Assembly (NCBI RefSeq): GCF_900091315.1 | Contig: NZ_FLSP01000079.1 | Coordinates: forward strand, 1 to 41,098 | DNA length: 41,098 bases | Direction of reading: 5' to 3' | Source: Streptomyces sp. DI166 | Lineage (GTDB): Bacteria > Actinomycetota > Actinomycetes > Streptomycetales > Streptomycetaceae | Part shown: positions 1 to 10,300 of the stretch, piece after piece | Position numbering within the stretch: position 1 is the stretch's first letter | Layout: each line of letters opens with the position of its first letter | The notes under the pieces: model-generated | Database searches by the model: none | What the model saw: the letters and a program-made list of their open reading frames with translations, nothing else | Told to the model about the DNA's origin: nothing | Translations under genes and position numbers: made by a program

Positions 1-1
1 T

Positions 2-253
2 GTCCTCGAACGCCGGACCGGCTGGGGTGGCCGGGCTCTGTGGCCGTCTGCGGGTGGGTGGGGGTTTGGGTGGGTGGGGGTCGGCTGAAGCGGCCTTGTC
101 CTCAAGCGCCGGACGGGCTGGGGTGGCCGGGCTCTGTGGCCGTCTGCCTTGTCCTCGAACGTCGGACGGGCTGGAGGGGCGGGCCTCGTCCTCAAGCGCG
201 CCGGAATGGCTGGGGGGTGGCCGGGCCTCGTCCTCAGGCGTCGGACGGGCTGG
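2..253. repeat. Array of five GC-rich intergenic repeat units
   Basis: Five copies of a 24-26 nt unit of the form GTCCTCRARCGCCGGACGGG followed by CTGG start at 2, 98, 151, 188 and 230. Copies 1 and 2 also share a longer downstream tail (ctctgtggccgtctg). The copies differ by a few bases (the fourth carries an insertion and aatggc for acgggc). The unit contains CGCCGG/CCGGAC elements and resembles the short repeats scattered between genes in many Streptomyces genomes. No convincing gene lies in the first 366 bases. Function is unknown. Confidence 0.75.
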
Positions 254-366
254 AAGTGGCCGGGCGGAGTGCTCGCGGAGCCGTTGCCTGGGCAACCGGG
301 TGGATCTTGGCGCGTCGTGGGGTGGGGTTATGTCGAGTTTGTCTGATTAGCGCGTACCGTCGGTTC

Positions 367-1068
367 ATGCCCACGCCATACGGATCTCGCGGTGGCATGG
401 CGTTCGGCGTCGAGGAGCTGCGTGTGCTCCGACGCGCGCTCGCCCTTGCCCTGAACCCCGACCCCGCCTCGGCCGAGGACGTCCAGGATTGTCTCCGTCT
501 CGCCGAGTCACTGGACGAAGCGATGCGCGAGGGCGCTCGGCTGCGTGCCTTCCTGGTCTCCGATCTCGGACGGTATCGCGCCGCCCTGCCCGGGACCGCC
601 GCCGGTTATCTCGCCCTGCTGGAAGAAGCGCTCGGTGCCGGATACCGGCCGGAGCCCGACGATCTCGCCGGACTGCGCGCCCTGCGGGGCAATCCCGTCG
701 CCGCGGCGCTGCTGGAGCGCTGCCAGGTGATGGCCGAGCAGGACGTACGGGCCCGTCTCGCGCGCCGTACGGGACTGGGGGCCGCCACGGTCACCCCCGT
801 CGTCCCGGCCTGCCGTACCCGCCTCCACGCCCTTCCTGGAGGGCTCTCCGAGGGGTCCGCCAGGGGCGCTGAGGGCGACCCCGAGCAGGAACCCGCCAAG
901 AAGCCCGCCACCCCGCCCGCCGAGAAGCCGGGCACCGGCCCCGAGCCCGCGAGCCCCGCGGAGCCCCAGCAGCCCCGGCGGCCCATCCCCACGCCCGGCG
1001 AGGTCTTCCCCCGGCGCAAGCCCACCCCGCCCCCCGCCCAGCCGCCGCAGCAGTTGGCCGCCGGCTGA
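367..1068 (+). CDS. Uncharacterised Streptomyces protein, helical head and proline-rich tail
   Basis: A 233-residue protein of unknown function. The first two thirds is predicted helical and Ala/Leu/Arg rich (around residues 12-150, with motifs such as EELRVLRRALALALNP and AEDVQDCLRLAESLDE). The tail, from about residue 165, is low-complexity and rich in Pro, Glu and Lys (many KP/EP/PP pairs). There is no signal peptide or membrane segment. The start at 367 is chosen because TACCGT (355-360) sits exactly 6 nt upstream, as for a leaderless transcript; an in-frame ATG at 397 is the alternative. Reading upstream of 367 would run through the repeat array and is not credible. I recognise it only as a conserved hypothetical of streptomycetes; a cytoplasmic location is inferred. 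Confidence 0.75.
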   Translation: MPTPYGSRGGMAFGVEELRVLRRALALALNPDPASAEDVQDCLRLAESLDEAMREGARLRAFLVSDLGRYRAALPGTAAGYLALLEEALGAGYRPEPDDLAGLRALRGNPVAAALLERCQVMAEQDVRARLARRTGLGAATVTPVVPACRTRLHALPGGLSEGSARGAEGDPEQEPAKKPATPPAEKPGTGPEPASPAEPQQPRRPIPTPGEVFPRRKPTPPPAQPPQQLAAG

Positions 1069-1098
1069 GCCCACCGCCCCCCTCGCTACTCTGGAGGC

Positions 1099-1278
1099 AT
1101 GGACTACGTCTCCGCGCTTCTGCCCCCCGTCGTCATGGCTGTCTTCTTCGGTGCGGTCATCCGGGTGATCGTGAAGACCCAGGGCGGCGCCAACAAGACC
1201 AAGGAGGACGCCGCCGTCGACGCGGCGCTCGCCCGGGCCGAGAGGGCCCAGCAGGGCGCGGGGCGCGTCGACGGCTGA
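1099..1278 (+). CDS. 59-residue single-span membrane protein
   Basis: A short gene starting MDYVSALLPPVVMAVFFGAV. A hydrophobic segment at residues 5-24 is followed by a charged, Ala-rich cytoplasmic tail (KTQGGANKTKEDAAVDAAL), so it should be a small membrane-anchored protein with its tail inside. GGAGG lies directly before the ATG, and TACTCT (1087-1092) lies 6 nt upstream, so translation may be leaderless or RBS-driven. The gene follows the preceding one by 30 nt and is closed by a strong hairpin at 1319-1353. Codon use (G/C at nearly all third positions) supports it being real despite its length. No function is known to me. Confidence 0.72.
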   Translation: MDYVSALLPPVVMAVFFGAVIRVIVKTQGGANKTKEDAAVDAALARAERAQQGAGRVDG

Positions 1279-1318
1279 GGCGGCTTCGACAGCGTTCACA
1301 GGCGTCGGCAACGGCGTA

Positions 1319-1353
1319 AGGGCGTACGACTCCCACTTCGAGTCGTACGCCCT
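1319..1353 (+). terminator. Intrinsic terminator, perfect 14-bp stem
   Basis: The arms 1319-1332 and 1340-1353 are perfect reverse complements with a 7-nt loop and are followed by TTTT. This is a classical rho-independent terminator for the small gene ending at 1278. It also insulates the BlaI-type gene that starts 43 nt downstream. Confidence 0.9.
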
Positions 1354-1395
1354 TTTTGTGTCTGTTTGCCCGGTAAAGCGCTATTGTGCTGAGCT

Positions 1396-1845
1396 GTGCC
1401 TCGCCCATTGGGAGAACTCGAAGACGCGGTCATGACGCGGGTGTGGAAGTGGAACCGCCCGGTGACCGTTCGAGAAGTCCTCGAAGATCTTCAACAGGAA
1501 CGGACCATCGCGTACACCACGGTGATGACCGTTTTGGACAATCTCCATCAGAAGGGCTGGGTGCGCCGTGAAGCGGAAGGCCGGGCCTATAGGTATGAGG
1601 CGGTCTCCACTCGTGCCGCATACGCCGCCGCCCTGATGAACGACGCATGGGCGCAGAGCGACAACCCCGCCGCCGCCCTCGTCGCCTTCTTCGGCATGAT
1701 GAGCGAGGAACAGCGACAAGCCCTTCGGGACGCCATCCGCATCGCCCAAGGACCGGAAGAAGCGGGGCAAGCCGATAGCGGCTCGGATACTCCCGCTACT
1801 CCCGCGGAGAACCCCGGCTCGGCACCGGAGGGTGACGGGCGATAG
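1396..1845 (+). CDS. BlaI/MecI/CopY-family transcriptional repressor
   Basis: A 149-residue winged-helix repressor. Family features are visible: the N-terminal PLGELEDAVMTRVWKWNRPVT and VREVLEDLQQERTIAYTTVM stretches (helix-turn-helix, about residues 4-45), then VLDNLHQKGWVRREAEGRAYRYEAV (wing, about 47-72), a dimerisation helix region to about residue 115, and an Asp/Pro/Ser-rich tail. BlaI-type proteins repress target promoters as dimers and are often inactivated by a BlaR1/MecR1 protease; no such partner is next to this gene, so its signal is unknown. The GTG start at 1396 follows the terminator closely; TATTGT (1379-1388 area) may be the -10 box. The acetyltransferase begins 10 nt after the stop but has its own -10-like box. 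Confidence 0.88.
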   Translation: MPRPLGELEDAVMTRVWKWNRPVTVREVLEDLQQERTIAYTTVMTVLDNLHQKGWVRREAEGRAYRYEAVSTRAAYAAALMNDAWAQSDNPAAALVAFFGMMSEEQRQALRDAIRIAQGPEEAGQADSGSDTPATPAENPGSAPEGDGR

Positions 1846-1854
1846 CGTCCGGTC

Positions 1855-2403
1855 ATGTCCGCACAGAGCTCACCGGCAGAGAGACCGGAAGCCACCGCAA
1901 AAGCCATCACCGTCCGACGGGCCCGCACCAGCGATGTCCCGGCGGTGCGCCGCCTGCTTGACGCCTACGTCCGCGGTCGCATCCTGCTCGACAAAGCCAC
2001 GGTGACGCTTTACGAGGACATCCAGGAGTTCTGGGTCGCGGAACGGGACGACAACGCCGAGGTCGTCGGATGCGGCGCCCTGCACGTCATGTGGGAAGAC
2101 CTCGCGGAAGTCCGCACTCTCGCGGTGAAGCCCGGACTCAAGGGCGCGGGTGTCGGTCACCAGTTGCTGGAGAAGTTGCTGCAGACCGCGCGATGGCTCG
2201 GTGTTCGCCGGGTATTCTGCCTGACCTTCGAAGTGGACTTCTTCGCCAAGCACGGCTTCGTCGAGATCGGTGAGACGCCGGTCGACACCGATGTGTACGC
2301 CGAGCTGTTGCGTTCCTATGACGAGGGTGTCGCGGAGTTCCTCGGTCTCGAACGAGTGAAACCGAACACCCTGGGCAACAGCCGGATGCTTCTGCATCTG
2401 TGA
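1855..2403 (+). CDS. GNAT amino-acid N-acetyltransferase (actinobacterial ArgA/NAGS type)
   Basis: A 182-residue single-domain GCN5-related acetyltransferase. Visible family signatures are the N-terminal VRRARTSDVPAVRRLLDAYV, the central VVGCGALHVMWEDLAEVRTL strand pair, the acetyl-CoA loop VKPGLKGAGVGHQLLEKLL (R/Q-x-x-G-x-G/A type, about residues 92-110), and the C-terminal FFAKHGFVEIGE. The pattern closely resembles the short N-acetylglutamate synthases of actinobacteria (the Rv2747 type of M. tuberculosis), which start arginine synthesis from glutamate and acetyl-CoA. Substrate is inferred from this resemblance. TAGCGT (1843-1848) lies 6 nt before the ATG, suggesting a leaderless transcript. 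No arg genes are adjacent. Confidence 0.8.
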   Translation: MSAQSSPAERPEATAKAITVRRARTSDVPAVRRLLDAYVRGRILLDKATVTLYEDIQEFWVAERDDNAEVVGCGALHVMWEDLAEVRTLAVKPGLKGAGVGHQLLEKLLQTARWLGVRRVFCLTFEVDFFAKHGFVEIGETPVDTDVYAELLRSYDEGVAEFLGLERVKPNTLGNSRMLLHL

Positions 2404-2531
2404 TCGCCGGTAAGCCGAAGCCGCGGTAGCGGTCGCCTATGTCCGAAACTTCATGTTTCCGGGCGGGGAGGAGGCCGAGAGTCTCTCCCAGGGGTTTGTG
2501 TTTTTCCAGCAAAAGCGGTTTGCTTTCCGAC

Positions 2532-2543
2532 GTACTGCAGTAC
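2532..2543. promoter_or_regulatory. 12-bp perfect palindrome in the AT-rich lsr2 upstream region
   Basis: GTACTGCAGTAC is a perfect palindrome and is followed at once by TGCATATAAC, so ACTGCA occurs twice, out of phase. The surrounding 70 bp (about 2490-2560) is unusually AT-rich for this window. It lies about 77 nt before the lsr2 start, where a promoter or operator is expected. AT-rich DNA is what Lsr2 itself prefers, so autoregulation is a reasonable inference. Confidence 0.4.
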
Positions 2544-2619
2544 TGCATATAACAGGGGGCGGCGAAACGGCGGGACGCCGCAGACCCCGGCCCGCAAGTT
2601 ATCGATGAAAGGAAATCCG

Positions 2620-2955
2620 GTGGCACAGAAGGTTCAGGTCCTTCTTGTCGACGACCTCGACGGCGGCGAGGCGGACGAGACCGTGACGTTCGCGCTGGAC
2701 GGCAAGACGTACGAGATCGATCTCACGACCGCCAATGCGGACAAGCTCCGCAGCCTTCTTGAGCCTTACGTGAAGGGTGGTCGTCGTACCGGAGGCCGTG
2801 CTTCGGGTGGGCGTGGAAAGGCGCGCGCCGCTTCCGGCGGCAGCCAGGACACCGCCCAGATCCGTGCATGGGCGAAGGAGAACGGTTACGAGGTCAATGA
2901 CCGCGGCCGTGTTCCCGCGTCCATTCGCGAGGCTTACGAGAAGGCCAACGGCTGA
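2620..2955 (+). CDS. lsr2: Nucleoid-associated silencer Lsr2
   Basis: A 111-residue H-NS-like protein that binds AT-rich DNA and silences it, especially acquired clusters. The N-terminal half (AQKVQVLLVDDLDGGEADETVTFALDGKTYEIDL, residues 2-36, in two runs) is the dimerisation beta-sheet domain. A basic Gly/Arg/Ser linker (about 55-75) leads to the C-terminal DNA-binding domain with the AT-hook-like RGR (NDRGRVPASIREAYEKANG). The GTG at 2620 is chosen because AAAGGA lies 6-11 nt before it and the protein then starts at the conserved AQKVQV; the ATG at 2605 would place the RBS inside the gene. Streptomyces carry two such genes (Lsr2 and LsrL); the clpC neighbourhood fits lsr2. Its last 22 bases overlap the end of the opposite-strand gene. 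Confidence 0.95.
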   Translation: MAQKVQVLLVDDLDGGEADETVTFALDGKTYEIDLTTANADKLRSLLEPYVKGGRRTGGRASGGRGKARAASGGSQDTAQIRAWAKENGYEVNDRGRVPASIREAYEKANG

Positions 2956-3566
2956 CGGCATACGCGGCGCAGCCGCAATCGGTGGCAGTGTGTCGCCACC
3001 GTGTTCAGGAGCCGTACGAGATCGGGGGCGTCCCCACCGCCCCCCAAGGCCGACAGCGTCGGCAGCGAGGCCTCGACCTCGCACCCCGGCTCGGGGGGTC
3101 GCAGCCATACGGCGACCCCCTGCGGCGTGTCCGGGCGGCCCCCGGCCCACTCCCGGGAGCCGGGTCCGCCGGTCGCGCCGGAGCCGGGTGGCGCGGGCGC
3201 CTTCATGACGCCCCCCTCACCCGTCACCGTGAGGTCCAGCGGCAGCGAGTCCCACTCCAGCCAGCTGAGCACCCCCGGCAGCTCCTCCGCGCTGCCCGCG
3301 GCCACCAGCAGGCGCATCCGGTCACCCCTGACGGCCACCGGGGAGCCCGGCGCCAGATGGCGCAGCGCCGCCCGGCCCGCCTCGGCCGGCACGTCCAGGA
3401 CGTCGAAGCGCAGGCCCAGCCGGAGTCCCGGAGGACTTCCGGGCACCGTCGGCCACCCCAGTTCGTTCTCGTACCACCGGCGGACCTGATCGCTCGTATC
3501 GAGCGGCCGGCGAGGGGGCGGGACCGCCGTGACCTGAGGGGTGCCCGGAGGGAGGCTGCCAACCAT
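2934..3566 (-). CDS. SCO3374-type protein with degenerate primase/polymerase-like domain
   Basis: A protein of about 210 residues. Its core WYENELGWPTVPG...RFDVLDVPAEAG...DRMRLLVAAGSAEELPG...WLEW...WLRPPEPGCEVE (about residues 30-190, written with gaps) is the pattern I know from Streptomyces hypothetical proteins annotated as SCO3374 family or as bifunctional primase/polymerase-like N-terminal domains. The acidic catalytic residues of true prim-pol enzymes are not evident, so enzymatic activity is doubtful. The TAA stop (2934-2936) lies inside lsr2, giving a 22-bp tail-to-tail overlap. The ATG at 3566 has no good RBS and upstream GTG/TTG codons are open in frame, so the start is uncertain. 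It is transcribed towards lsr2 and away from clpC. Confidence 0.7.
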   Translation of the reverse strand: MVGSLPPGTPQVTAVPPPRRPLDTSDQVRRWYENELGWPTVPGSPPGLRLGLRFDVLDVPAEAGRAALRHLAPGSPVAVRGDRMRLLVAAGSAEELPGVLSWLEWDSLPLDLTVTGEGGVMKAPAPPGSGATGGPGSREWAGGRPDTPQGVAVWLRPPEPGCEVEASLPTLSALGGGGDAPDLVRLLNTVATHCHRLRLRRVCRQPLAFS

Positions 3567-3672
3567 GACAAGTGCAACCGCCGGAAAGCCCCGCGAGTTA
3601 CGCTGGGTGTCCTCATGGGTGCGCAGAGTGTCGACCGAGGGGGCGTACGGGGGTGCGGGGAAGCGTGAGGTT

Positions 3673-3686
3673 GTTCGCCCGTAGCG
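3673..3686 (+). promoter_or_regulatory. Candidate ClgR box 1 upstream of clpC
   Basis: GTTCGC, five bases, then GCG: an exact match to the ClgR recognition motif GTTCGC-5N-GCG described for the clpP1 and clpC1 promoters of S. lividans. It lies 311 nt before the clpC ATG. Confidence 0.65.
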
Positions 3687-3778
3687 GAGGGAACCGGTGC
3701 GCGCGGCATGGACTGTCAGTGACGGCGGGTAAGACATCCCTAGTGGGAGGGGGCGACACGCAGTACAGGACGTCTCAC

Positions 3779-3792
3779 GTTCGCCATCGGCG
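3779..3792 (+). promoter_or_regulatory. Candidate ClgR box 2 upstream of clpC
   Basis: A second exact GTTCGC-5N-GCG match, 205 nt before the clpC ATG and 106 bp after the first. The site is part of a dyad (TTCGCC at 3780-3785, GGCGAA at 3797-3802). The 430-bp stretch 3567-3996 that holds both boxes has no credible gene; it also contains a small hairpin-forming palindrome GTCCCCGCTTGCGGGAC at about 3913-3929, probably in the clpC leader. Confidence 0.65.
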
Positions 3793-3996
3793 TACTGGCG
3801 AAGCGGGTAACTGCCTGGCCTGCGGGAACATCGTCTCGCACCATCAGGTTGGAGCAGATGTCGGCGTTCGGGGTCAGGAGGCCATCGACGGTGTCGGCAG
3901 TTGGAATGAGCGGTCCCCGCTTGCGGGACTAAGCTGCGGAAGGACAGGGAGGGGAAGTTCCCCCCACTGCCTGACCGCTCTGAGGAGCGATTAACG

Positions 3997-6522
<2,526 letters not shown>

Positions 6523-6546
6523 GCCTCACCGCTCCTCGGAGCGAGC

Positions 6547-6583
6547 GAGAGGGGCCGGTGCCACGATGGCACCGGCCCCTCTC
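6547..6583. terminator. Bidirectional terminator between clpC and the phosphatase gene
   Basis: The arms 6547-6562 and 6568-6583 form a perfect 16-bp stem with a 5-nt loop (ACGAT). It sits between the converging ends of clpC (6522) and the minus-strand gene ending at 6606, so it can serve both. There is no T-run, as is usual in Streptomyces. Confidence 0.88.
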
Positions 6584-6605
6584 GTCTGCCCGGGGGCTCT
6601 GTTAC

Positions 6606-7238
6606 TTACGACAGCTGGCCGTCGTAGTCCGGCAGCTTGTACGTCTTCTCGGCGTGGCCGCCCGAGAGGTCGGTAGCGCTGTTGCCGATGTTCGCGATGA
6701 TCGTGTAGCCGCGGTTCTCGATGTCGACGCGCTGGGCGGTCTTGTAGTCGGCGACGTCCTTGAACAGGTCCAGGAAGCCGCGGACGTAGAGTCCGGCGAC
6801 CTTGTAGCCGCGGTACTTGAGGTTGTAGTCCGTGAAGGCGTAGATGATGCCCGGGCGGGCGGTCACGAAGAACAGGGCCACCCCGTGCTCCTGGGCGTAC
6901 TTGGCGACCTCCAGGACCGGCTTGTTGGCGGGCTGGGGGTAGCTGAAGCCGAAGTCGGTCTCCAGGGTGGTGTTGTCGATGTCGAAGACGATGGCCTGCT
7001 TCTCGCCCGGCCTGGCGTTCGCGATCCGCTGCTTGATCTCGGGCAGCGCGCGCTCCATCACCAGCCGGCAGTCCTTCTGCCAGGTGTTGTAGTCGACGTC
7101 CGCGGTGGCGGCGGCGGTGGCGACGGTCTGCGCGCCGGTGCTGGTGGCGGCCTCGGCGGGGCCTGCGAGAGCGACGAGGGCGGCTGCGGAGGCTGCGGTG
7201 GCGCCTATGCGGAGCGCCCAGGGGCGTCGGGTGGTCAT
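6606..7238 (-). CDS. Secreted HAD-superfamily acid phosphatase (class B/IIIB type)
   Basis: A 210-residue exported phosphatase. Residues 1-31 form a signal peptide with RR near the start and cleavage likely after GPAEA. HAD motifs follow: motif I DIDNT with nucleophile D86 and acid/base D88, motif II VTAR (T126), motif III YKTAQR (K166) and motif IV GNSATDL (D190). The cap arrangement and spacing fit subfamily IIIB acid phosphatases, which release phosphate from nucleotides and small esters outside the cell. The ATG at 7238 is preceded by a GGGA-type RBS; the longer reading to 7271 lacks one. It shares a terminator with clpC. A monocistronic unit is likely, because 112 bp separate it from the upstream NACHT gene. 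Confidence 0.88.
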   Translation of the reverse strand: MTTRRPWALRIGATAASAAALVALAGPAEAATSTGAQTVATAAATADVDYNTWQKDCRLVMERALPEIKQRIANARPGEKQAIVFDIDNTTLETDFGFSYPQPANKPVLEVAKYAQEHGVALFFVTARPGIIYAFTDYNLKYRGYKVAGLYVRGFLDLFKDVADYKTAQRVDIENRGYTIIANIGNSATDLSGGHAEKTYKLPDYDGQLS

Positions 7239-7350
7239 CTGTGGGAGGTTCCCTTCGCGTACGGCCAGCATGTCGTGTGCATGTTCGTCGTGCCGGGTTG
7301 CGCGAGAGGAACCGTAGGGTTACTGGGGGGTAGGGCGCTAGAGGCGTGCA

Positions 7351-10300
7351 TTAGACAATGCGGCGGATGCGTTCGAATGTGCGGTCGGGGGGGAGAGGGG
7401 TGAGCGTTTCCTCGGGGATCCGGGTGATGTTCGCGGCGGGGACGACGGTGGCCGAGCGCAGGTTCGGGAACAGGGCGGGGACCGTGGAAAGGTCCTCGGC
7501 GCCTTGGAAGTTGTTCAGCTTCAGGTGCGTGATGCCGGGCAGCGGGGGACCGTTCCAGCCGCCGTGGTGCTGCCAGTCGATGTGCAGATGGGTCAGCTCC
7601 GGCAGGCAGGTGATCTCTTCGTAGTCGGCGGGGGAGAGCGGCGAGGTCAGCCTGGACAGGCTGAGCAGGCGCAGCGAGCGGAAGTGGCGCAGTCCGCGCA
7701 GTCCGGTCAGTTCCAAGGCGTGCTTGGTGAACCGCAGATAGCGCAAAGTCAGATCCCGGGGCAGCGCCTCGACGAGGGACTCGCCCTCCAGCAGGATCCC
7801 CAGGTCGAGATGGTCCAGGGTGGGCGAGCCGGAGAGCACGGACAGGTCAAGTCCGCGCGGCAGGAGGTCCAACGACAGCCAGGCGAGGGGGAGATGGGCT
7901 GCCCCGGCCAGGCTCTCCAGGGCGAAGCACTGGCTGATGTCGAGGGAGGACAGTCCGTGCAGGCCGGACAGGCACTCCAGGTCACGCAGCTCGTCGTTGT
8001 TCTCGAAGCTGAGTCGGGTCGTCTTCCCGGCATCGAGCCCGGCTCGGACCTCCTCCGGCGCGATACCGCCGACGAGGTGAACGGCGGGCCTGCCCCCGAG
8101 CCCGCACAGAAAGCGGAGATGGTCGGCCGAGTGGGCGCTGAAGAACAGCTCCTCCTGCTGGAGGTGGGCGATGACTTCCTCCCCGTACCGCTGCGTCGGG
8201 AACCGGTCCCAGGCCCACGACAGCTGCGCCCGTACCGCCACCGCCGGATGCTCCCGGAACCGCGCCAGCACCGGCAGCGCCGCCTCCGTGCCGATGAGGG
8301 ACGCGGTGACGACGACCGCCCGTGCCTCCTCCTCGTCCAGCCCCTCGGGGCCCGGCAGCAGCTCCAGGGCCAGCGGGCCGACCTCCGCGAGTGCCCGTGC
8401 CTCCTCCGTGGTCCGCGGCGGGATCAGCGAGGCTGCATCGCGCTCCACCTCCGCCCGCACCCCCGGGTCCAGCTCCGTCGCGTGCTCCAGCGAGGCCAGT
8501 GCGAGCAGCCGCAACCGGGCGCTCACCGCTCCCTCGGCCGACTCGGCAGCCGCACCCAAGTCCCGTAGCAGCTTGGCCCGTTCGCGCGGACGCGCGTGCG
8601 CCACCGCCATCCGGACCACGTCCGCCCACTGCTCGTCGGCGGCCCCGCGCACCAGCAGTCCGAAGTCGCCCTCCTCCACGGCGGCCTTGGCGCCCAGGTA
8701 GTCCTGGAAGGTGCGGTGCACGAACTCCACGGTCCCCGCGGCCGGTTCGCGCAGCAGACCGGAGCGGACCAGCAGATGGCGCAGGATCCGACCGGCGTCG
8801 CCCTGCTCGGCGACTGCGGGCAGCGACGGCAGGGCGTCGCCGATGATCCGCTCGGCGCGGTCGCGGTCCAGCTCGGACTGGTTGTTGCGGATCAGCCAGT
8901 ACGCGAGCCGCTGGAGCAACTGGATCTGGGGCTGCTCGGTGAGGAAGACCTGCCCCTGCCCGAACATGTCCCGCTCCTCGTCCCGGCGGGCCAGCAGCAT
9001 CGACAGAGCGGCGTCGTACAACTCCTTGCGGCCGTGCGGGAGGTAGCCGCGCCGGTCGCGGTGCAGGGCGCACAGCAGGCCGCACATCAGCGGGTTGGTG
9101 GCGAGCCGTCCGAGGTCCGGCTTGGTGCGTACGGCGTCCAGGAGGGAGCGCCGGTAGCCGTCCAGACGCTCCGGGTCGGGGGCGTCCGTCCGGGCCGCGG
9201 TGTGCCAGCGCTCGATGAAGGCGGCCACGTCGTCCTGGCTCATCGGCAGCAGGGCAAGCTCGGTGAAGCCGTCGGCGGCGAGCCAGTCCTCGCGTACGGC
9301 GGAGGGGCGGGAGGTGACCAGCCACTGGTTGCCGGGGTAGACGTCGAGGAGGTCGCGCAGCCAGCGGCGGGTGCGTTCGCGCTCCCGCTCGGGGATCTCG
9401 TCGATGCCGTCCACCAGCAGCAGCCCGCGTCCGGCGGTCAGCACGCGGTCGGCCCAGCCGTCGGGCTGGCTCGCGTGGAAGGGGACGCGTACGGCGGACA
9501 GGAAGGCGTCGGGCGCCGGGAGCCCGTCGGGGCGGCGGACGAGGGTGCGCAGGGGCAGCACGAACGGGATCGTGTCGCCGCGCTCACCCCGGGCGGCGGT
9601 CACCGCGAGCCACTGCACCAGCGTGGTTTTGCCCGAACCGGCGACCCCGCGCAGCAGCACCCGGTCGTGCGCGGACAGCGCCCGCTCGGCGGGCTGCGCC
9701 CCGGCGGCGGAGGTGATGTGCGGGCCGCCCGCGCCGGTGGCCCGTTCGTCCTCGCCGGGGCCCAGGGCCTGGAGGCTGAGGTAGGCGGCGTCCAGGGGCC
9801 AGCGGTCGGGGGAGTCGGCGAGGTCGATGCCGTAGATCGTGAGCTGGCCGTGCTTGGTGGTGATGTAGGCCAGGTAGCGCTGTTCGAAGGGGGTGTCGGT
9901 GCCGCCGACGGGTGGCGTACGGGCGATCAACTCGTCGACCTTGGCGATGAGTTCGCGCTGGCGGCGGGACTGCTCGACGAGGGTGCGTTCGGCGAAGGCG
10001 GAGCGCTGGGTGAAGAAGTTCAGGATGTGCAGGCAGGCGGTGGTGAGCAGGCGGTCGTAGAGCTGCGCGGCGTCGTAGGACAGTTCGCGGTCGGGGTGGC
10101 CGGCGGATTTGCGCAGGCTCGCGGCGAGGGCCTCGTGTCCCAGCTCCACGGCCTGTACGTCGGTCATGGTCAGGTCACCGAGGGCGTACAGGGTGTCCGT
10201 CAGGGCGTGGACGACGGCCTCCTCCTCGCTGGTGGGAACTGGGCGCTCGCCGCTCTTCAGCGCCCGGCTCACCAGCTCGGCGGAGAGCTTGTGCAGCGCA

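Noticed and set aside
3572..3994. 140-codon frame in the clpC upstream region
   Set aside because: No start signal, poor third-position GC bias, and it covers the ClgR boxes and leader.
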